This document shows, piece after piece, positions 1 to 6,525 of a stretch of DNA of 7,413 nucleotides (its first letter is position 1; each line of letters opens with the position of its first letter). The notes below the pieces were generated by a model that did not search any database, was not told the origin of the DNA, and saw only the letters and a program-made list of their open reading frames with translations. The stretch comes from Flavobacteriales bacterium (GTDB lineage: Bacteria > Bacteroidota > Bacteroidia > Flavobacteriales_D > Crocinitomicaceae). A program made the position numbers and the translations under genes. The stretch is from the NCBI GenBank assembly GCA_947461185.1, contig CANHJY010000093.1, positions 1 to 7,413 of the forward strand, given 5' to 3'.

Positions 1-1
1 C

Positions 2-475
2 TTAATTCCAATCCAAACGACTTGTGAAGAGGTCTTGTTTCGTGGTTATCTTTTGCAATTTTTCGGTTCTTCCTACAAAAAAACTTGGTTAGCCATTTTA
101 TTATCTGATGTATTATTCGGACTTGTTCATGCTGGAAACCCTGAAATCGATTATTTAGGTTATGTTGCACTCCTTTATTATATTTTAACTGCAATTTTCC
201 TGTCGTTGCTTACAGTTATGGATGAAGGTTTGGAACTGTCCATGGGTTTTCATGCTGCAAATAATATTTTTGGGGCTTTGATTCTAACTAACGATTGGCA
301 AGCATTTCAGACAGATGCTATTTTTATTGACTATTCAAAACCTGTTTTCGGAGTTGAGATGATTTTATCATTGCTGTTGATTCAACCGCTTTTATTGCTG
401 CTTTATGCCAGATTGTATAAATGGAATAACTGGAAAAAGAAATTATTTTCTCCTTTAAATGAAGCTATTTCGTAA
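2..475 (+). CDS. CPBP-family intramembrane metalloprotease, 5'-truncated by window edge
   Basis: This is the C-terminal part (157 visible residues) of a polytopic membrane protein of the CPBP (CAAX protease and bacteriocin-processing, 'Abi') family. The three family motifs are in order. EExxxR is at visible residues 9-14 (EEVLFR, bases 26-43). FxxxH is FGLVH, with its His codon at 128-130. HxxxN is HAANN, with its His codon at 251-253. The Glu and His residues are the expected metal/catalytic set of these glutamic-type membrane proteases. Hydrophobic segments surround the motifs, and a long one near bases 355-415 precedes a basic tail. The reading frame is open to the left edge. A TTG at 35 is not a believable start because it lies inside the EExxxR motif. 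The stop is 36 bases before the ABC ATPase gene on the same strand, so co-transcription is possible. Substrate unknown: family members prune prenylated or peptide substrates, and some serve in bacteriocin immunity. Confidence 0.88.
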   Translation, partial: LIPIQTTCEEVLFRGYLLQFFGSSYKKTWLAILLSDVLFGLVHAGNPEIDYLGYVALLYYILTAIFLSLLTVMDEGLELSMGFHAANNIFGALILTNDWQAFQTDAIFIDYSKPVFGVEMILSLLLIQPLLLLLYARLYKWNNWKKKLFSPLNEAIS

Positions 476-487
476 ACTAAATTTTTT

Positions 488-495
488 TAGCTTTA
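488..495 (+). promoter_or_regulatory. Possible Bacteroidota -7 promoter element upstream of the ABC ATPase gene
   Basis: TAGCTTTA matches seven of eight positions of the Bacteroidota -7 consensus TAnnTTTG and lies 16 bases before the ATG at 512, after a T-run. No clear TTG element is visible at the expected -33 distance, which falls inside the end of the CPBP gene. If real, the leader would be only about 10 bases. Such matches are frequent in AT-rich DNA, so this is weak. Confidence 0.3.
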
Positions 496-511
496 CACTT
501 AAGCTTCGTCC

Positions 512-1444
512 ATGTTAGAAATTGAAAATATATCTAAATCTTTTTTTCGTAAGGTAGCTTTAGACCATGTTTCTATGACGATACCGTCAGGAGAAATTTT
601 TGGGCTTTTAGGACCTAATGGTGCAGGAAAAACCACCTTAATTAGAATTATAAATCGTATTACAGAACCTGATCATGGAGCTGTAAAAATAAATGGTGAA
701 CTGCTGAGGCAACATCATCTCAGTCTTATCGGGTATTTACCAGAAGAAAGAGGATTGTATCGTTCAATGACTGTTGAAGAGCATGCTATACTCCTTGGAA
801 GATTAAGAGGCCTTGAAAAGAGAGAAGTTAAATCCAAATTGGAAATTTGGTTGGAAAAATTTGAAATACAAGATTGGAAAAGTAAGCGCATTGAACAACT
901 CTCCAAGGGAATGGCTCAAAAAGTTCAATTCATTTGTACTGTTCTTCATGACCCGAAACTTCTTATTCTCGATGAGCCACTTAGCGGATTTGATCCTGTA
1001 AATGTAGATCTCATTAATCGAGAATTATTGTCAATGAAATCTGAAGGCAAAACCATTATCTTGTCTACCCACAACATGAAAAGCGTTGATGAAATTTGTG
1101 ATCGAGTGGCACTTATTCATCAGTCTAAAAAAATACTCGATGGAAAGGTGACTGATTTACAAGAATCTGCAAAAACAGGTGAGTATGCAGTTAAATTTCA
1201 AGGAAACATGATCGCTTTTGTTAATGCGTTGTGGACTGGTTTTGAAATGGTAGATAAAGAAGTCTTAGGTGCAGACCGGTATCTTGTAAAATTAAAAATG
1301 CGAGGTGAGAATAACCTTGAAGATTTATTGAAAACCTTATTGGGTCAAATTAAAATAGAAGCAGTTTGGGAGGTTCTCCCTTCTATGCAAGATATTTTTG
1401 TGAATGAAGTCCAATCTAAAAATACGGTCATCCATGAAGAATAG
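512..1444 (+). CDS. ABC-2 type transporter ATP-binding protein (NatA-like, DUF4162 C-terminus)
   Basis: Cytoplasmic ATPase of an ABC exporter, 310 residues. The nucleotide-binding domain fills about residues 1-215: Walker A GPNGAGKTT (34-42), signature LSKGM (130-134, a common variant of LSGGQ), Walker B LLILDEP (150-156, Asp154 and catalytic Glu155), D-loop SGFDP (158-162) and H-loop His187. The Q-loop position carries Glu (IGYLPEERGLY, 73-83), as is usual in the NatA-like subgroup. The remaining ~90 residues match the size and place of the DUF4162 domain found after the ATPase in this subgroup. The ATG at 512 gives the canonical MLEIENISKSF opening; no Shine-Dalgarno sequence is visible. 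The last 11 bases overlap the permease gene, indicating translational coupling and a dedicated partnership. NatA of Bacillus takes part in sodium export, but the substrate here cannot be read from the sequence, so no symbol is given. Confidence 0.95.
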   Translation: MLEIENISKSFFRKVALDHVSMTIPSGEIFGLLGPNGAGKTTLIRIINRITEPDHGAVKINGELLRQHHLSLIGYLPEERGLYRSMTVEEHAILLGRLRGLEKREVKSKLEIWLEKFEIQDWKSKRIEQLSKGMAQKVQFICTVLHDPKLLILDEPLSGFDPVNVDLINRELLSMKSEGKTIILSTHNMKSVDEICDRVALIHQSKKILDGKVTDLQESAKTGEYAVKFQGNMIAFVNALWTGFEMVDKEVLGADRYLVKLKMRGENNLEDLLKTLLGQIKIEAVWEVLPSMQDIFVNEVQSKNTVIHEE

Positions 1445-2768
1445 TTGGATTATAGCACTTCGAGAACTTAAAGAACGACTGGGGTCTAGAACGTTTTTAA
1501 TTACAGCGATACTTGGCCCCTTTGTGATTTTGTCTTTTTTATATTTGTTATTTACTTATGGAGGAGAAGGCAAGCAAAATTGGAAAATACTTGTTGTAGA
1601 TCCTAAATTACCGAATTGTTCCACTGGGCTATTTGATAATAAAATAATGCCTAGTGAGGATAATGCTATCAAGTATCAGTTTCTTAATAGATATGTGGAG
1701 TTGGAGGAATTTAGAGATGCCCCAGAATTTCAAGATTACGATGCCTTGGTGGAAATAAATGAGAAAGTCCTTGCCAACAAGGTGTGCTTTGTGTTTTTTC
1801 GAAAAAAACCTTCCCTAAGGATGCAAACGCAGTTGCATTATCAAATTGAAAGAAGACTAGATGAAATTATGGTTCAACAAAATCTAAATGTTTCTGTTGC
1901 CGAGTTTAGGAAAATCAAACAGCCACTGAATCTTACTTACCGCGATGTATACGATCCATACGACACAAGTTCAGACATCAGGTCATGGGTTGGAATGTTC
2001 TTCGGAGTGGTAATTATTGTGTTTATTTTCCTCTTTGGAATGACTATTTTAAGAAGTGTGTCTTATGAAAAAAGTACGCGGATTGCAGAAGTGCTTTTGG
2101 CTTCGGTCGATTCCAGATCGCTGATGTTGGGTAAAATTATCGGAATCGGATTAGCAGCCTTCATACAATTTGCTATTTGGTTCACCTTAATAGGTTTGGG
2201 GCTGTATTTTATGAGAGAGACTATTTTTCCTGATGTTTTTGACCCCTCAAACCTTCAGATTCCAAATGCTAACGGTACTGTGCAAGACATCGCTCCTCAA
2301 GAGTACAATGCTTTTGTTGAATTGGTTTTTGAAAGACTAAACTTGTTCAATATGATCGGTTTCTTTCTCACCTTTTTTATATTTAGTTACCTTTTTTACG
2401 CAGCATTTTTTGCTGCAATTGGTGCAACAGCAGGTTCAGAAAATGATGGTCAACAATTTGTTCTCCCCCTCATTATGCTATTGTGTTTTAGCGTATATTC
2501 TGGATATTACGTGATGCAATACCCCCTGAGTTCATGGAGTGATTTTCTCCATTATTTTCCGTTTACCGCACCAGTCGTGGTAATGGTGAAGCTAGCTTTG
2601 GGGTATGAGGCTGGACATGGCTATGAGCTTTATTTATCTCTTATGATTTTGATTCTTTCTGGAATTGCTATGTTACTTTTAGCTGGTCGACTATATAAGA
2701 ATGGGATTCTGCAGCATGGTCATAGGATTACCCTATTTACCCTATTTCGTTGGATGAAAAGGCAATAA
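1434..2768 (+). CDS. ABC-2 type transporter permease (NatB-like)
   Basis: Membrane partner of the ATPase encoded just upstream, 444 residues from the ATG at 1434. It begins MKNSWIIALRELKERLGSRT, the usual opening of NatB-like permeases: a short amphipathic cytoplasmic segment, then a first membrane helix (about 20-42). A soluble, probably extracytoplasmic domain follows (about 43-183). The C-terminal half has membrane segments near 184-206, 234-259, 305-332, 341-361 and 398-418. Between the second and third lies EKSTRIAEVLLAS (212-224), the hallmark coupling segment of this family. An in-frame ATG at 1404 would add ten residues (MKSNLKIRSS), but these precede the conserved opening and would deepen the overlap with the ATPase gene from 11 to 41 bases; 1434 is preferred. 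The stop is 3 bases before the phosphatase start. Likely exports an ion, lipid or small molecule; substrate unknown. Confidence 0.92.
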   Translation: MKNSWIIALRELKERLGSRTFLITAILGPFVILSFLYLLFTYGGEGKQNWKILVVDPKLPNCSTGLFDNKIMPSEDNAIKYQFLNRYVELEEFRDAPEFQDYDALVEINEKVLANKVCFVFFRKKPSLRMQTQLHYQIERRLDEIMVQQNLNVSVAEFRKIKQPLNLTYRDVYDPYDTSSDIRSWVGMFFGVVIIVFIFLFGMTILRSVSYEKSTRIAEVLLASVDSRSLMLGKIIGIGLAAFIQFAIWFTLIGLGLYFMRETIFPDVFDPSNLQIPNANGTVQDIAPQEYNAFVELVFERLNLFNMIGFFLTFFIFSYLFYAAFFAAIGATAGSENDGQQFVLPLIMLLCFSVYSGYYVMQYPLSSWSDFLHYFPFTAPVVVMVKLALGYEAGHGYELYLSLMILILSGIAMLLLAGRLYKNGILQHGHRITLFTLFRWMKRQ

Positions 2769-2771
2769 CGA

Positions 2772-3662
2772 ATGCTTAAAGCCATAATTGATCTCGGGAC
2801 TAACACATTCAATTTAATTATTGCAAAAGTTGAATCAGATGGCTTTGAGTTAATCTATTCTGAAAAAGATGGTGTGGCTCTTGGGATGGGTGGAATAAAC
2901 GAAAGATTTATTTCTAAGGATGCGCTTCGTAGAGCTCAAAATGCCATTGTAAAGTTCAAAAGAATTATTGATTTACATCAAGTTGAAATCGTCAAAGCAT
3001 TCGGGACCTCTGCTATTAGGGATGCAAGGAATGCTCATGAATTGATCAATTTTATTCAAAATAATGCTGGAATTGCAGTCGAAGTTATAGATGGAAAACG
3101 CGAAGCTGAATTAATATTTTCTGGTGTTTCCATGACGCACGAATTAAGTTCTTCAGGGATGATAATGGATATAGGCGGCGGAAGTACTGAATTTGTAGCT
3201 TACAAGAACTTTAATATTGTCGATTTGGTAAGTCTAAACATTGGTGTTTCCAGAATTTATCAGCAAATGGAATTAAACGACCCTTTGAGTCAAGATCAGG
3301 TTTTATGGATTGAAAATTTTCTGGAAAGGGAATCCCAGGGATTTTTTAAAGGAAGAAAAGAAACAGAACTTATTGGTGCATCCGGAACTTTTGAAACCTT
3401 TTATGAGTTGATTGAGAAAAAAAACTTTCCTGACTGTCAATCTGCTATAGAATTAAATATCCCAAAAGTAAAGGCTTCCTTAAAAGAAATTATGTTCTCA
3501 TCTATGAAGGATAGAGATCGTAACTCTTGGATAATTCCTATTAGAAAAAAAATGGCACCAATCGCGGCTGTGAAAACCAATTGGGTACTTTCCAAATTAC
3601 CAATTGAAAAACTTTACGTTTCTCCGTTCTCTCTTAAAGAGGGAGCTTTATTTGAATTGTAA
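2772..3662 (+). CDS. Ppx/GppA family phosphatase (exopolyphosphatase-like)
   Basis: Cytoplasmic phosphatase of the ASKHA fold whose family hydrolyses inorganic polyphosphate and/or the gamma phosphate of pppGpp. At 296 residues it is the short two-domain form, without the C-terminal HD-like extension of the E. coli enzymes (about 500 residues). Seen here: phosphate loop 1 DLGTNTFNL (7-15), GTSAIRDARN (78-87), the catalytic-glutamate segment GKREAEL (108-114; Glu111 aligns with the catalytic Glu), phosphate loop 2 DIGGGSTE (133-140) and a third glycine-rich loop GASGTFET (202-209). The C-terminal helix, where relatives usually carry an Arg-x-Asp pair, reads RKKMAPIAAV (258-267). The ATG lies 3 bases after the permease stop, with an SD-like AAAAGG at 2757-2762, rare in this window. 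Tight spacing implies expression with the ABC exporter. Whether it prefers polyphosphate or pppGpp cannot be decided. Confidence 0.92.
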   Translation: MLKAIIDLGTNTFNLIIAKVESDGFELIYSEKDGVALGMGGINERFISKDALRRAQNAIVKFKRIIDLHQVEIVKAFGTSAIRDARNAHELINFIQNNAGIAVEVIDGKREAELIFSGVSMTHELSSSGMIMDIGGGSTEFVAYKNFNIVDLVSLNIGVSRIYQQMELNDPLSQDQVLWIENFLERESQGFFKGRKETELIGASGTFETFYELIEKKNFPDCQSAIELNIPKVKASLKEIMFSSMKDRDRNSWIIPIRKKMAPIAAVKTNWVLSKLPIEKLYVSPFSLKEGALFEL

Positions 3663-3681
3663 TTTCATAATAACCTCAAAT

Positions 3682-3704
3682 AAAAAGAATTCAAGTTTCT
3701 TTTT
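3682..3704. repeat. AT-rich inverted repeat between phosphatase and regulator genes
   Basis: AAAAAGAA (3682-3689) and TTCTTTTT (3697-3704) are perfect complements separated by seven bases. The stem has one G:C pair and would be unstable as RNA, so a terminator function for the upstream operon is doubtful. It directly abuts the candidate -7 element at 3705, so a DNA-level role (curvature or a binding site) is as likely as chance in this AT-rich spacer. Confidence 0.35.
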
Positions 3705-3712
3705 TAACTTCG
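3705..3712 (+). promoter_or_regulatory. Possible -7 promoter element upstream of the sigma-54 regulator gene
   Basis: TAACTTCG matches seven of eight positions of the TAnnTTTG consensus and ends 15 bases before the ATG at 3728, after a run of T. No clear TTG is seen at -33. The regulator is separated from the upstream operon by 65 bases, so its own promoter is reasonable, but read-through is not excluded. Confidence 0.3.
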
Positions 3713-3727
3713 TGAAAAATTGACTGC

Positions 3728-4897
3728 ATGGCCAAAATACTCATTATTGACGACGAAAGAGCGATAAGAAGAGCACTGAAAGAAATCCTTGAATTTGAAG
3801 GTTACCACGTTGAAGAAGCTGAAAATGGCAAGGAAGGTGTTGAAAAAGCAACGAATGCTCTTTTTGATATTATTTTTTGTGATATTAAAATGCCTTTGAT
3901 GGATGGTATTGAAGTTCTTGACGCCTTAATGAAGGAGAACTCAGAAACACCTGTAGTAATGATAAGTGGTCATGGTACAGTGGAAACTGCTGTTCAAGCG
4001 CTGAAAAAAGGAGCTTTCGATTTTATTGAAAAACCGTTGGACCTCAACCGTATTCTGGTTACCATTCGAAACGCCAAAGAAAGATCAGCATTGGTAGAAG
4101 ACAGAAAACAACTCAAATCGACGGTGAAAAAATTTAAAGGCTCTTCGATAATTGGTCAGACGGAAGGAATTTTGAAAATCAAAGAAATGATCGAAAAAGT
4201 TGCACCTTCTGATGCTAGAGTTTTAATAACTGGAGAGAATGGAACAGGTAAAGAATTGGTCGCGAGGTCGCTACATGATAACTCCAATAGAAATAAAATG
4301 CCTTTCGTTGAAGTGAATTGTGCTGCAATTCCATCTGAATTAATAGAAAGTGAATTGTTTGGGCATGAAAAAGGTGCCTTTACTTCTGCAGTGAAAGATA
4401 AAAAAGGAAAATTTGAATTGGCATCTGGAGGTACATTATTTTTAGATGAGATAGGGGATATGTCTGCTAGTGCGCAAGCTAAAGTTCTTCGTGCATTGCA
4501 GGAGAACCTGATTCAAAGAGTTGGAAGTGAAAAGGATATTAAAGTAGATTGTCGCGTTATTGCAGCAACAAACAAAGATTTAAGAAAAGAAATTGCAGAA
4601 GGACGATTCAGAGAGGATTTGTATCACAGATTGGCTGTTATTCTAATTCATGTTCCAACCCTAAACGAAAGAAAGGAGGATATTCCAATTCTAGCAAATC
4701 ATTTTCTAAATATGGTATGCGAAGAGCAAGGTATACCAGCGAAAAGTTTTGATAGTGAGGCCTTATCAGAATTGAAAAACATCAATTGGACGGGGAACAT
4801 TCGTGAACTTCGCAATATCATTGAAAGACTCATTATTTTGTGTGACGCAATAATCACCAAAGAAGATGTTATTCGATACGCCAACCCAGGAAAGTAA
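3728..4897 (+). CDS. NtrC-type sigma-54-interacting response regulator without DNA-binding domain
   Basis: Cytoplasmic two-component regulator, 389 residues. The receiver domain (about 1-120) has acidic Asp8/Asp9, phospho-acceptor Asp52 (CDIKMP), Ser80 and Lys102 (EKP). The AAA+ domain (about 137-370) has Walker A GENGTGKE (169-176), Walker B GGTLFLDEIG (234-243), sensor I ATN (280-282), arginine-finger region FREDLYHRL (294-302) and sensor II GNIRELRN (356-363). The loop that contacts sigma-54, normally GAFTGA, reads GAFTSA (216-221). Only 26 residues follow sensor II, so the Fis-type HTH of classical NtrC proteins (usually 440-480 residues) is missing, with no sign of frameshift: the stop is clean and followed within 7 bases by the convergent gene. 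From memory, HTH-less proteins of this length recur in Bacteroidota, so this is probably a native architecture. It would activate sigma-54 RNA polymerase from solution or through a partner. No histidine kinase is visible in the window. Confidence 0.94.
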   Translation: MAKILIIDDERAIRRALKEILEFEGYHVEEAENGKEGVEKATNALFDIIFCDIKMPLMDGIEVLDALMKENSETPVVMISGHGTVETAVQALKKGAFDFIEKPLDLNRILVTIRNAKERSALVEDRKQLKSTVKKFKGSSIIGQTEGILKIKEMIEKVAPSDARVLITGENGTGKELVARSLHDNSNRNKMPFVEVNCAAIPSELIESELFGHEKGAFTSAVKDKKGKFELASGGTLFLDEIGDMSASAQAKVLRALQENLIQRVGSEKDIKVDCRVIAATNKDLRKEIAEGRFREDLYHRLAVILIHVPTLNERKEDIPILANHFLNMVCEEQGIPAKSFDSEALSELKNINWTGNIRELRNIIERLIILCDAIITKEDVIRYANPGK

Positions 4898-4904
4898 ATC
4901 TTGA

Positions 4905-5726
4905 TTATGTAGTTAGAAAACTGAATTGAGCATATACTCCAGTTGCTGAACTATCAATTGTCATTAGGGGAATATGTAATTTATTCATAATCAAATGCTG
5001 AACAAATTTATCTGAAAACGCATAAAACGTGTTTTGATAAAATGATGCAGCCAACATATCCACACTTTCATTCTCGCAGAATTGTATAAGATTGGAATCA
5101 AAACTCTTCCTGTCAAGCAATTGAATGTCATGTTTGATGTTTTCTTTGGTCAAAAACTCCCTACAAACACGCATATTTAGACTGACCTTGTTTTTTAATA
5201 TTGGATCGTCATGCTTTCCGCCAACCAAGATAACTTCTGCATTGTAATATTTAGCCAATGAAGTTGCTGTTTTCACTATTTGAATACTCTCTTTTTCCAA
5301 ATCGATTGTCATGGCAATCTTCTTGATATCGTTGTAAACTGTTTCTTCTTGAACGATGATTAATGGCACTTTACTATGTTCCACAACGCGCAATGCATAA
5401 CTTCCAAATACTTTCTGCATACCCCTTTCGCCATGCGTGCTCATTAGGATGACTGATGCATCCATCCCTTGTGCGATTTTACCTAAGTCGTTTAAAACAT
5501 CACCGATGATGACACGTTTGTTCATTTCTAAGCCCACAAAATTGAAGCCTGAACAGAAAGTTTCAAGCTGATGCTCCGCCGCAATTTTCTCTCTTTCATG
5601 ATCGATAATATGCAAAAGTGTAATTATTGGCTTTACCTCATTAGCCATACCTAATGCATAATTAACTGCACTAGCAGAAGCTTTGGTAAAATCAACGGGA
5701 ATTAAAATGTGATATGCACTGTCCAT
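4905..5726 (-). CDS. Universal stress protein, tandem UspA domains
   Basis: Cytoplasmic protein of 273 residues with two UspA-like alpha/beta domains (about 5-127 and 133-257), the common tandem form in Bacteroidota. Domain 1 opens HILIPVDFTKAS with the conserved Asp12 and ends with the nucleotide-loop region STHGERGMQKVFGS (96-109), then the usual closing strand VPLIIV. Compared with the classical G-2x-G-9x-G(S/T) ATP-binding pattern, the first Gly is Ser96 and the second gap is eight residues, so ATP binding is possible but not certain. Domain 2 keeps the fold rhythm (IKKIAMTIDLEKES, then HIPLMTI) but has no glycine loop and probably does not bind ATP. It is convergent with the regulator gene (7 bases between stops) and divergent from msrA. 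Such proteins are usually induced by starvation, redox or envelope stress; nothing here identifies the trigger. Confidence 0.9.
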   Translation of the reverse strand: MDSAYHILIPVDFTKASASAVNYALGMANEVKPIITLLHIIDHEREKIAAEHQLETFCSGFNFVGLEMNKRVIIGDVLNDLGKIAQGMDASVILMSTHGERGMQKVFGSYALRVVEHSKVPLIIVQEETVYNDIKKIAMTIDLEKESIQIVKTATSLAKYYNAEVILVGGKHDDPILKNKVSLNMRVCREFLTKENIKHDIQLLDRKSFDSNLIQFCENESVDMLAASFYQNTFYAFSDKFVQHLIMNKLHIPLMTIDSSATGVYAQFSFLTT

Positions 5727-5748
5727 AATAGCGTAGAATTTGGTGTAA

Positions 5749-5756
5749 CAATATTA
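5749..5756 (-). promoter_or_regulatory. Possible -7 element for the universal stress protein gene
   Basis: On the minus strand this reads TAATATTG, seven of eight matches to TAnnTTTG, ending 22 bases before the stress-protein ATG. No convincing -33 TTG is present. Low confidence because the 128-base divergent region is strongly AT-rich. Confidence 0.28.
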
Positions 5757-5770
5757 AAAAAATTAGACTA

Positions 5771-5786
5771 GATAACCATTATTATC
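5771..5786. repeat. Small dyad in the usp-msrA divergent intergenic region
   Basis: GATAA (5771-5775) and TTATC (5782-5786) form a perfect inverted repeat with a 6-base spacer, within the 128-base region between divergent starts. The position suits an operator serving either gene, but half-sites this short occur by chance. Apart from this dyad and weak -7-like matches, the region 5727-5854 shows nothing recognisable. Confidence 0.25.
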
Positions 5787-5854
5787 CTTGAAAAATCACT
5801 TTAATTTATATTGATGCTCAACTATTTTACTATTCCAAAAAAATAATTTGAACC

Positions 5855-6520
5855 ATGATTAAGTTCATTTGTTTCATTCTTATGGTATTACGTATTTGCA
5901 AATATGTCTTGGTGGTTTTGATTCTATTTACCAACATGGCTTGTGGTCAGAAAACACAAACCTTAGAAACATTGACTTCAAATTCTGGAAATGATACGCT
6001 CACAGTTGCAGCAGGTTGTTTTTGGTGTGTTGAAGCTCCATTTGAGCAATTGAAAGGAGTGGTTTCAGTTGAATCTGGTTATATGGGGGGAAGTGTAGTA
6101 AACCCGTCATACGAAATGGTTTGCACTGGCACAACAGGACATGCGGAAGCTGTTCGAATTATTTTTGATACCAACATTGTAGCCTATGAAACTTTAATGG
6201 AAGTTTTCTTTACAGTCCATGACCCAACACAGTTAAATCGTCAAGGTGCGGATGTGGGAACACAATATCGTTCTGCAATTTTTTACAAGAATGAAATGGA
6301 ACGATTAAAAGCTTCAAAATTAATAGAGGAACTAGATGCTAGTGCGGCCTATTCATCTAAAATAATGACAAAATTAGAACCTATTGGTCCTTTTTATTCA
6401 GCTGAGAATTATCATCAGGACTATTTTCAAAATAATGAAAATCAGCCTTATTGCCGCTATGTAATTCAACCGAAAATGGAAAAATTTAAAAAGGTTTTTG
6501 AAAAGTATTTAGAGCAATAG
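5855..6520 (+). CDS. msrA: Peptide-methionine (S)-S-oxide reductase MsrA, predicted lipoprotein
   Basis: Reduces the S-epimer of methionine sulfoxide in oxidised proteins; 221 residues. The catalytic motif GCFWCVE (54-60) supplies nucleophile Cys55 and Glu60. Other family signatures are GHAE (95-98), HDPTQLNRQGADVGTQYRS (122-140), the active-site region NYHQDYF (185-191) and a C-terminal PYCRYVI (198-204) with likely resolving Cys200. No MsrB domain is fused within the frame. The first ~30 residues are extra to the enzyme: basic residues, a hydrophobic stretch (VLVVLILF) and a Cys (NMAC-GQ, Cys30), reading as a type II signal peptide with an imperfect lipobox (Asn at -3). The mature enzyme would then face the periplasm, tethered to a membrane. 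A second ATG at 5882 gives a more compact signal peptide (MVLRICKYVLVV...) and is a fair alternative start; no Shine-Dalgarno sequence favours either. Confidence 0.95.
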   Translation: MIKFICFILMVLRICKYVLVVLILFTNMACGQKTQTLETLTSNSGNDTLTVAAGCFWCVEAPFEQLKGVVSVESGYMGGSVVNPSYEMVCTGTTGHAEAVRIIFDTNIVAYETLMEVFFTVHDPTQLNRQGADVGTQYRSAIFYKNEMERLKASKLIEELDASAAYSSKIMTKLEPIGPFYSAENYHQDYFQNNENQPYCRYVIQPKMEKFKKVFEKYLEQ

Positions 6521-6525
6521 AATGG

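Noticed and set aside
35..37. TTG as the start of the first gene
   Set aside because: It lies inside the EExxxR catalytic motif, whose two Glu codons are at 26-31. The frame is open to the window edge, so the true start is upstream of the window.
715..1001. Short open frames on either strand inside the ATPase gene
   Set aside because: They lie wholly within a well-supported gene, have no recognisable protein features and read as by-products of its codons.
1404..1433. Earlier ATG for the permease
   Set aside because: The ten extra residues do not belong to the conserved permease N-terminus and would lengthen the overlap with the ATPase gene to 41 bases; the ATG at 1434 matches the family opening.
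4549..4884. Short open frames on either strand inside the sigma-54 regulator gene
   Set aside because: Same reason: they overlap the conserved AAA+ coding sequence and have no domain or start signal of their own.
4911..4922. AGTT-AGAA-AACT hairpin at the end of the convergent gene pair
   Set aside because: A four-pair AT-rich stem with no good T-run after it on either strand; too weak to call a terminator.
5364..5378. TGGCAC hexamer as a -24 element of a sigma-54 promoter (also at 3553 and 6127)
   Set aside because: All three copies are inside coding sequence, and none has a TTGC at the required -12 spacing, so no sigma-54 promoter is supported in this window.
5842..5850. ATAATTTG just before the msrA ATG as a promoter box
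   Set aside because: Spacing is one base short of TAnnTTTG, and it ends 4 bases before the start codon, leaving essentially no leader.
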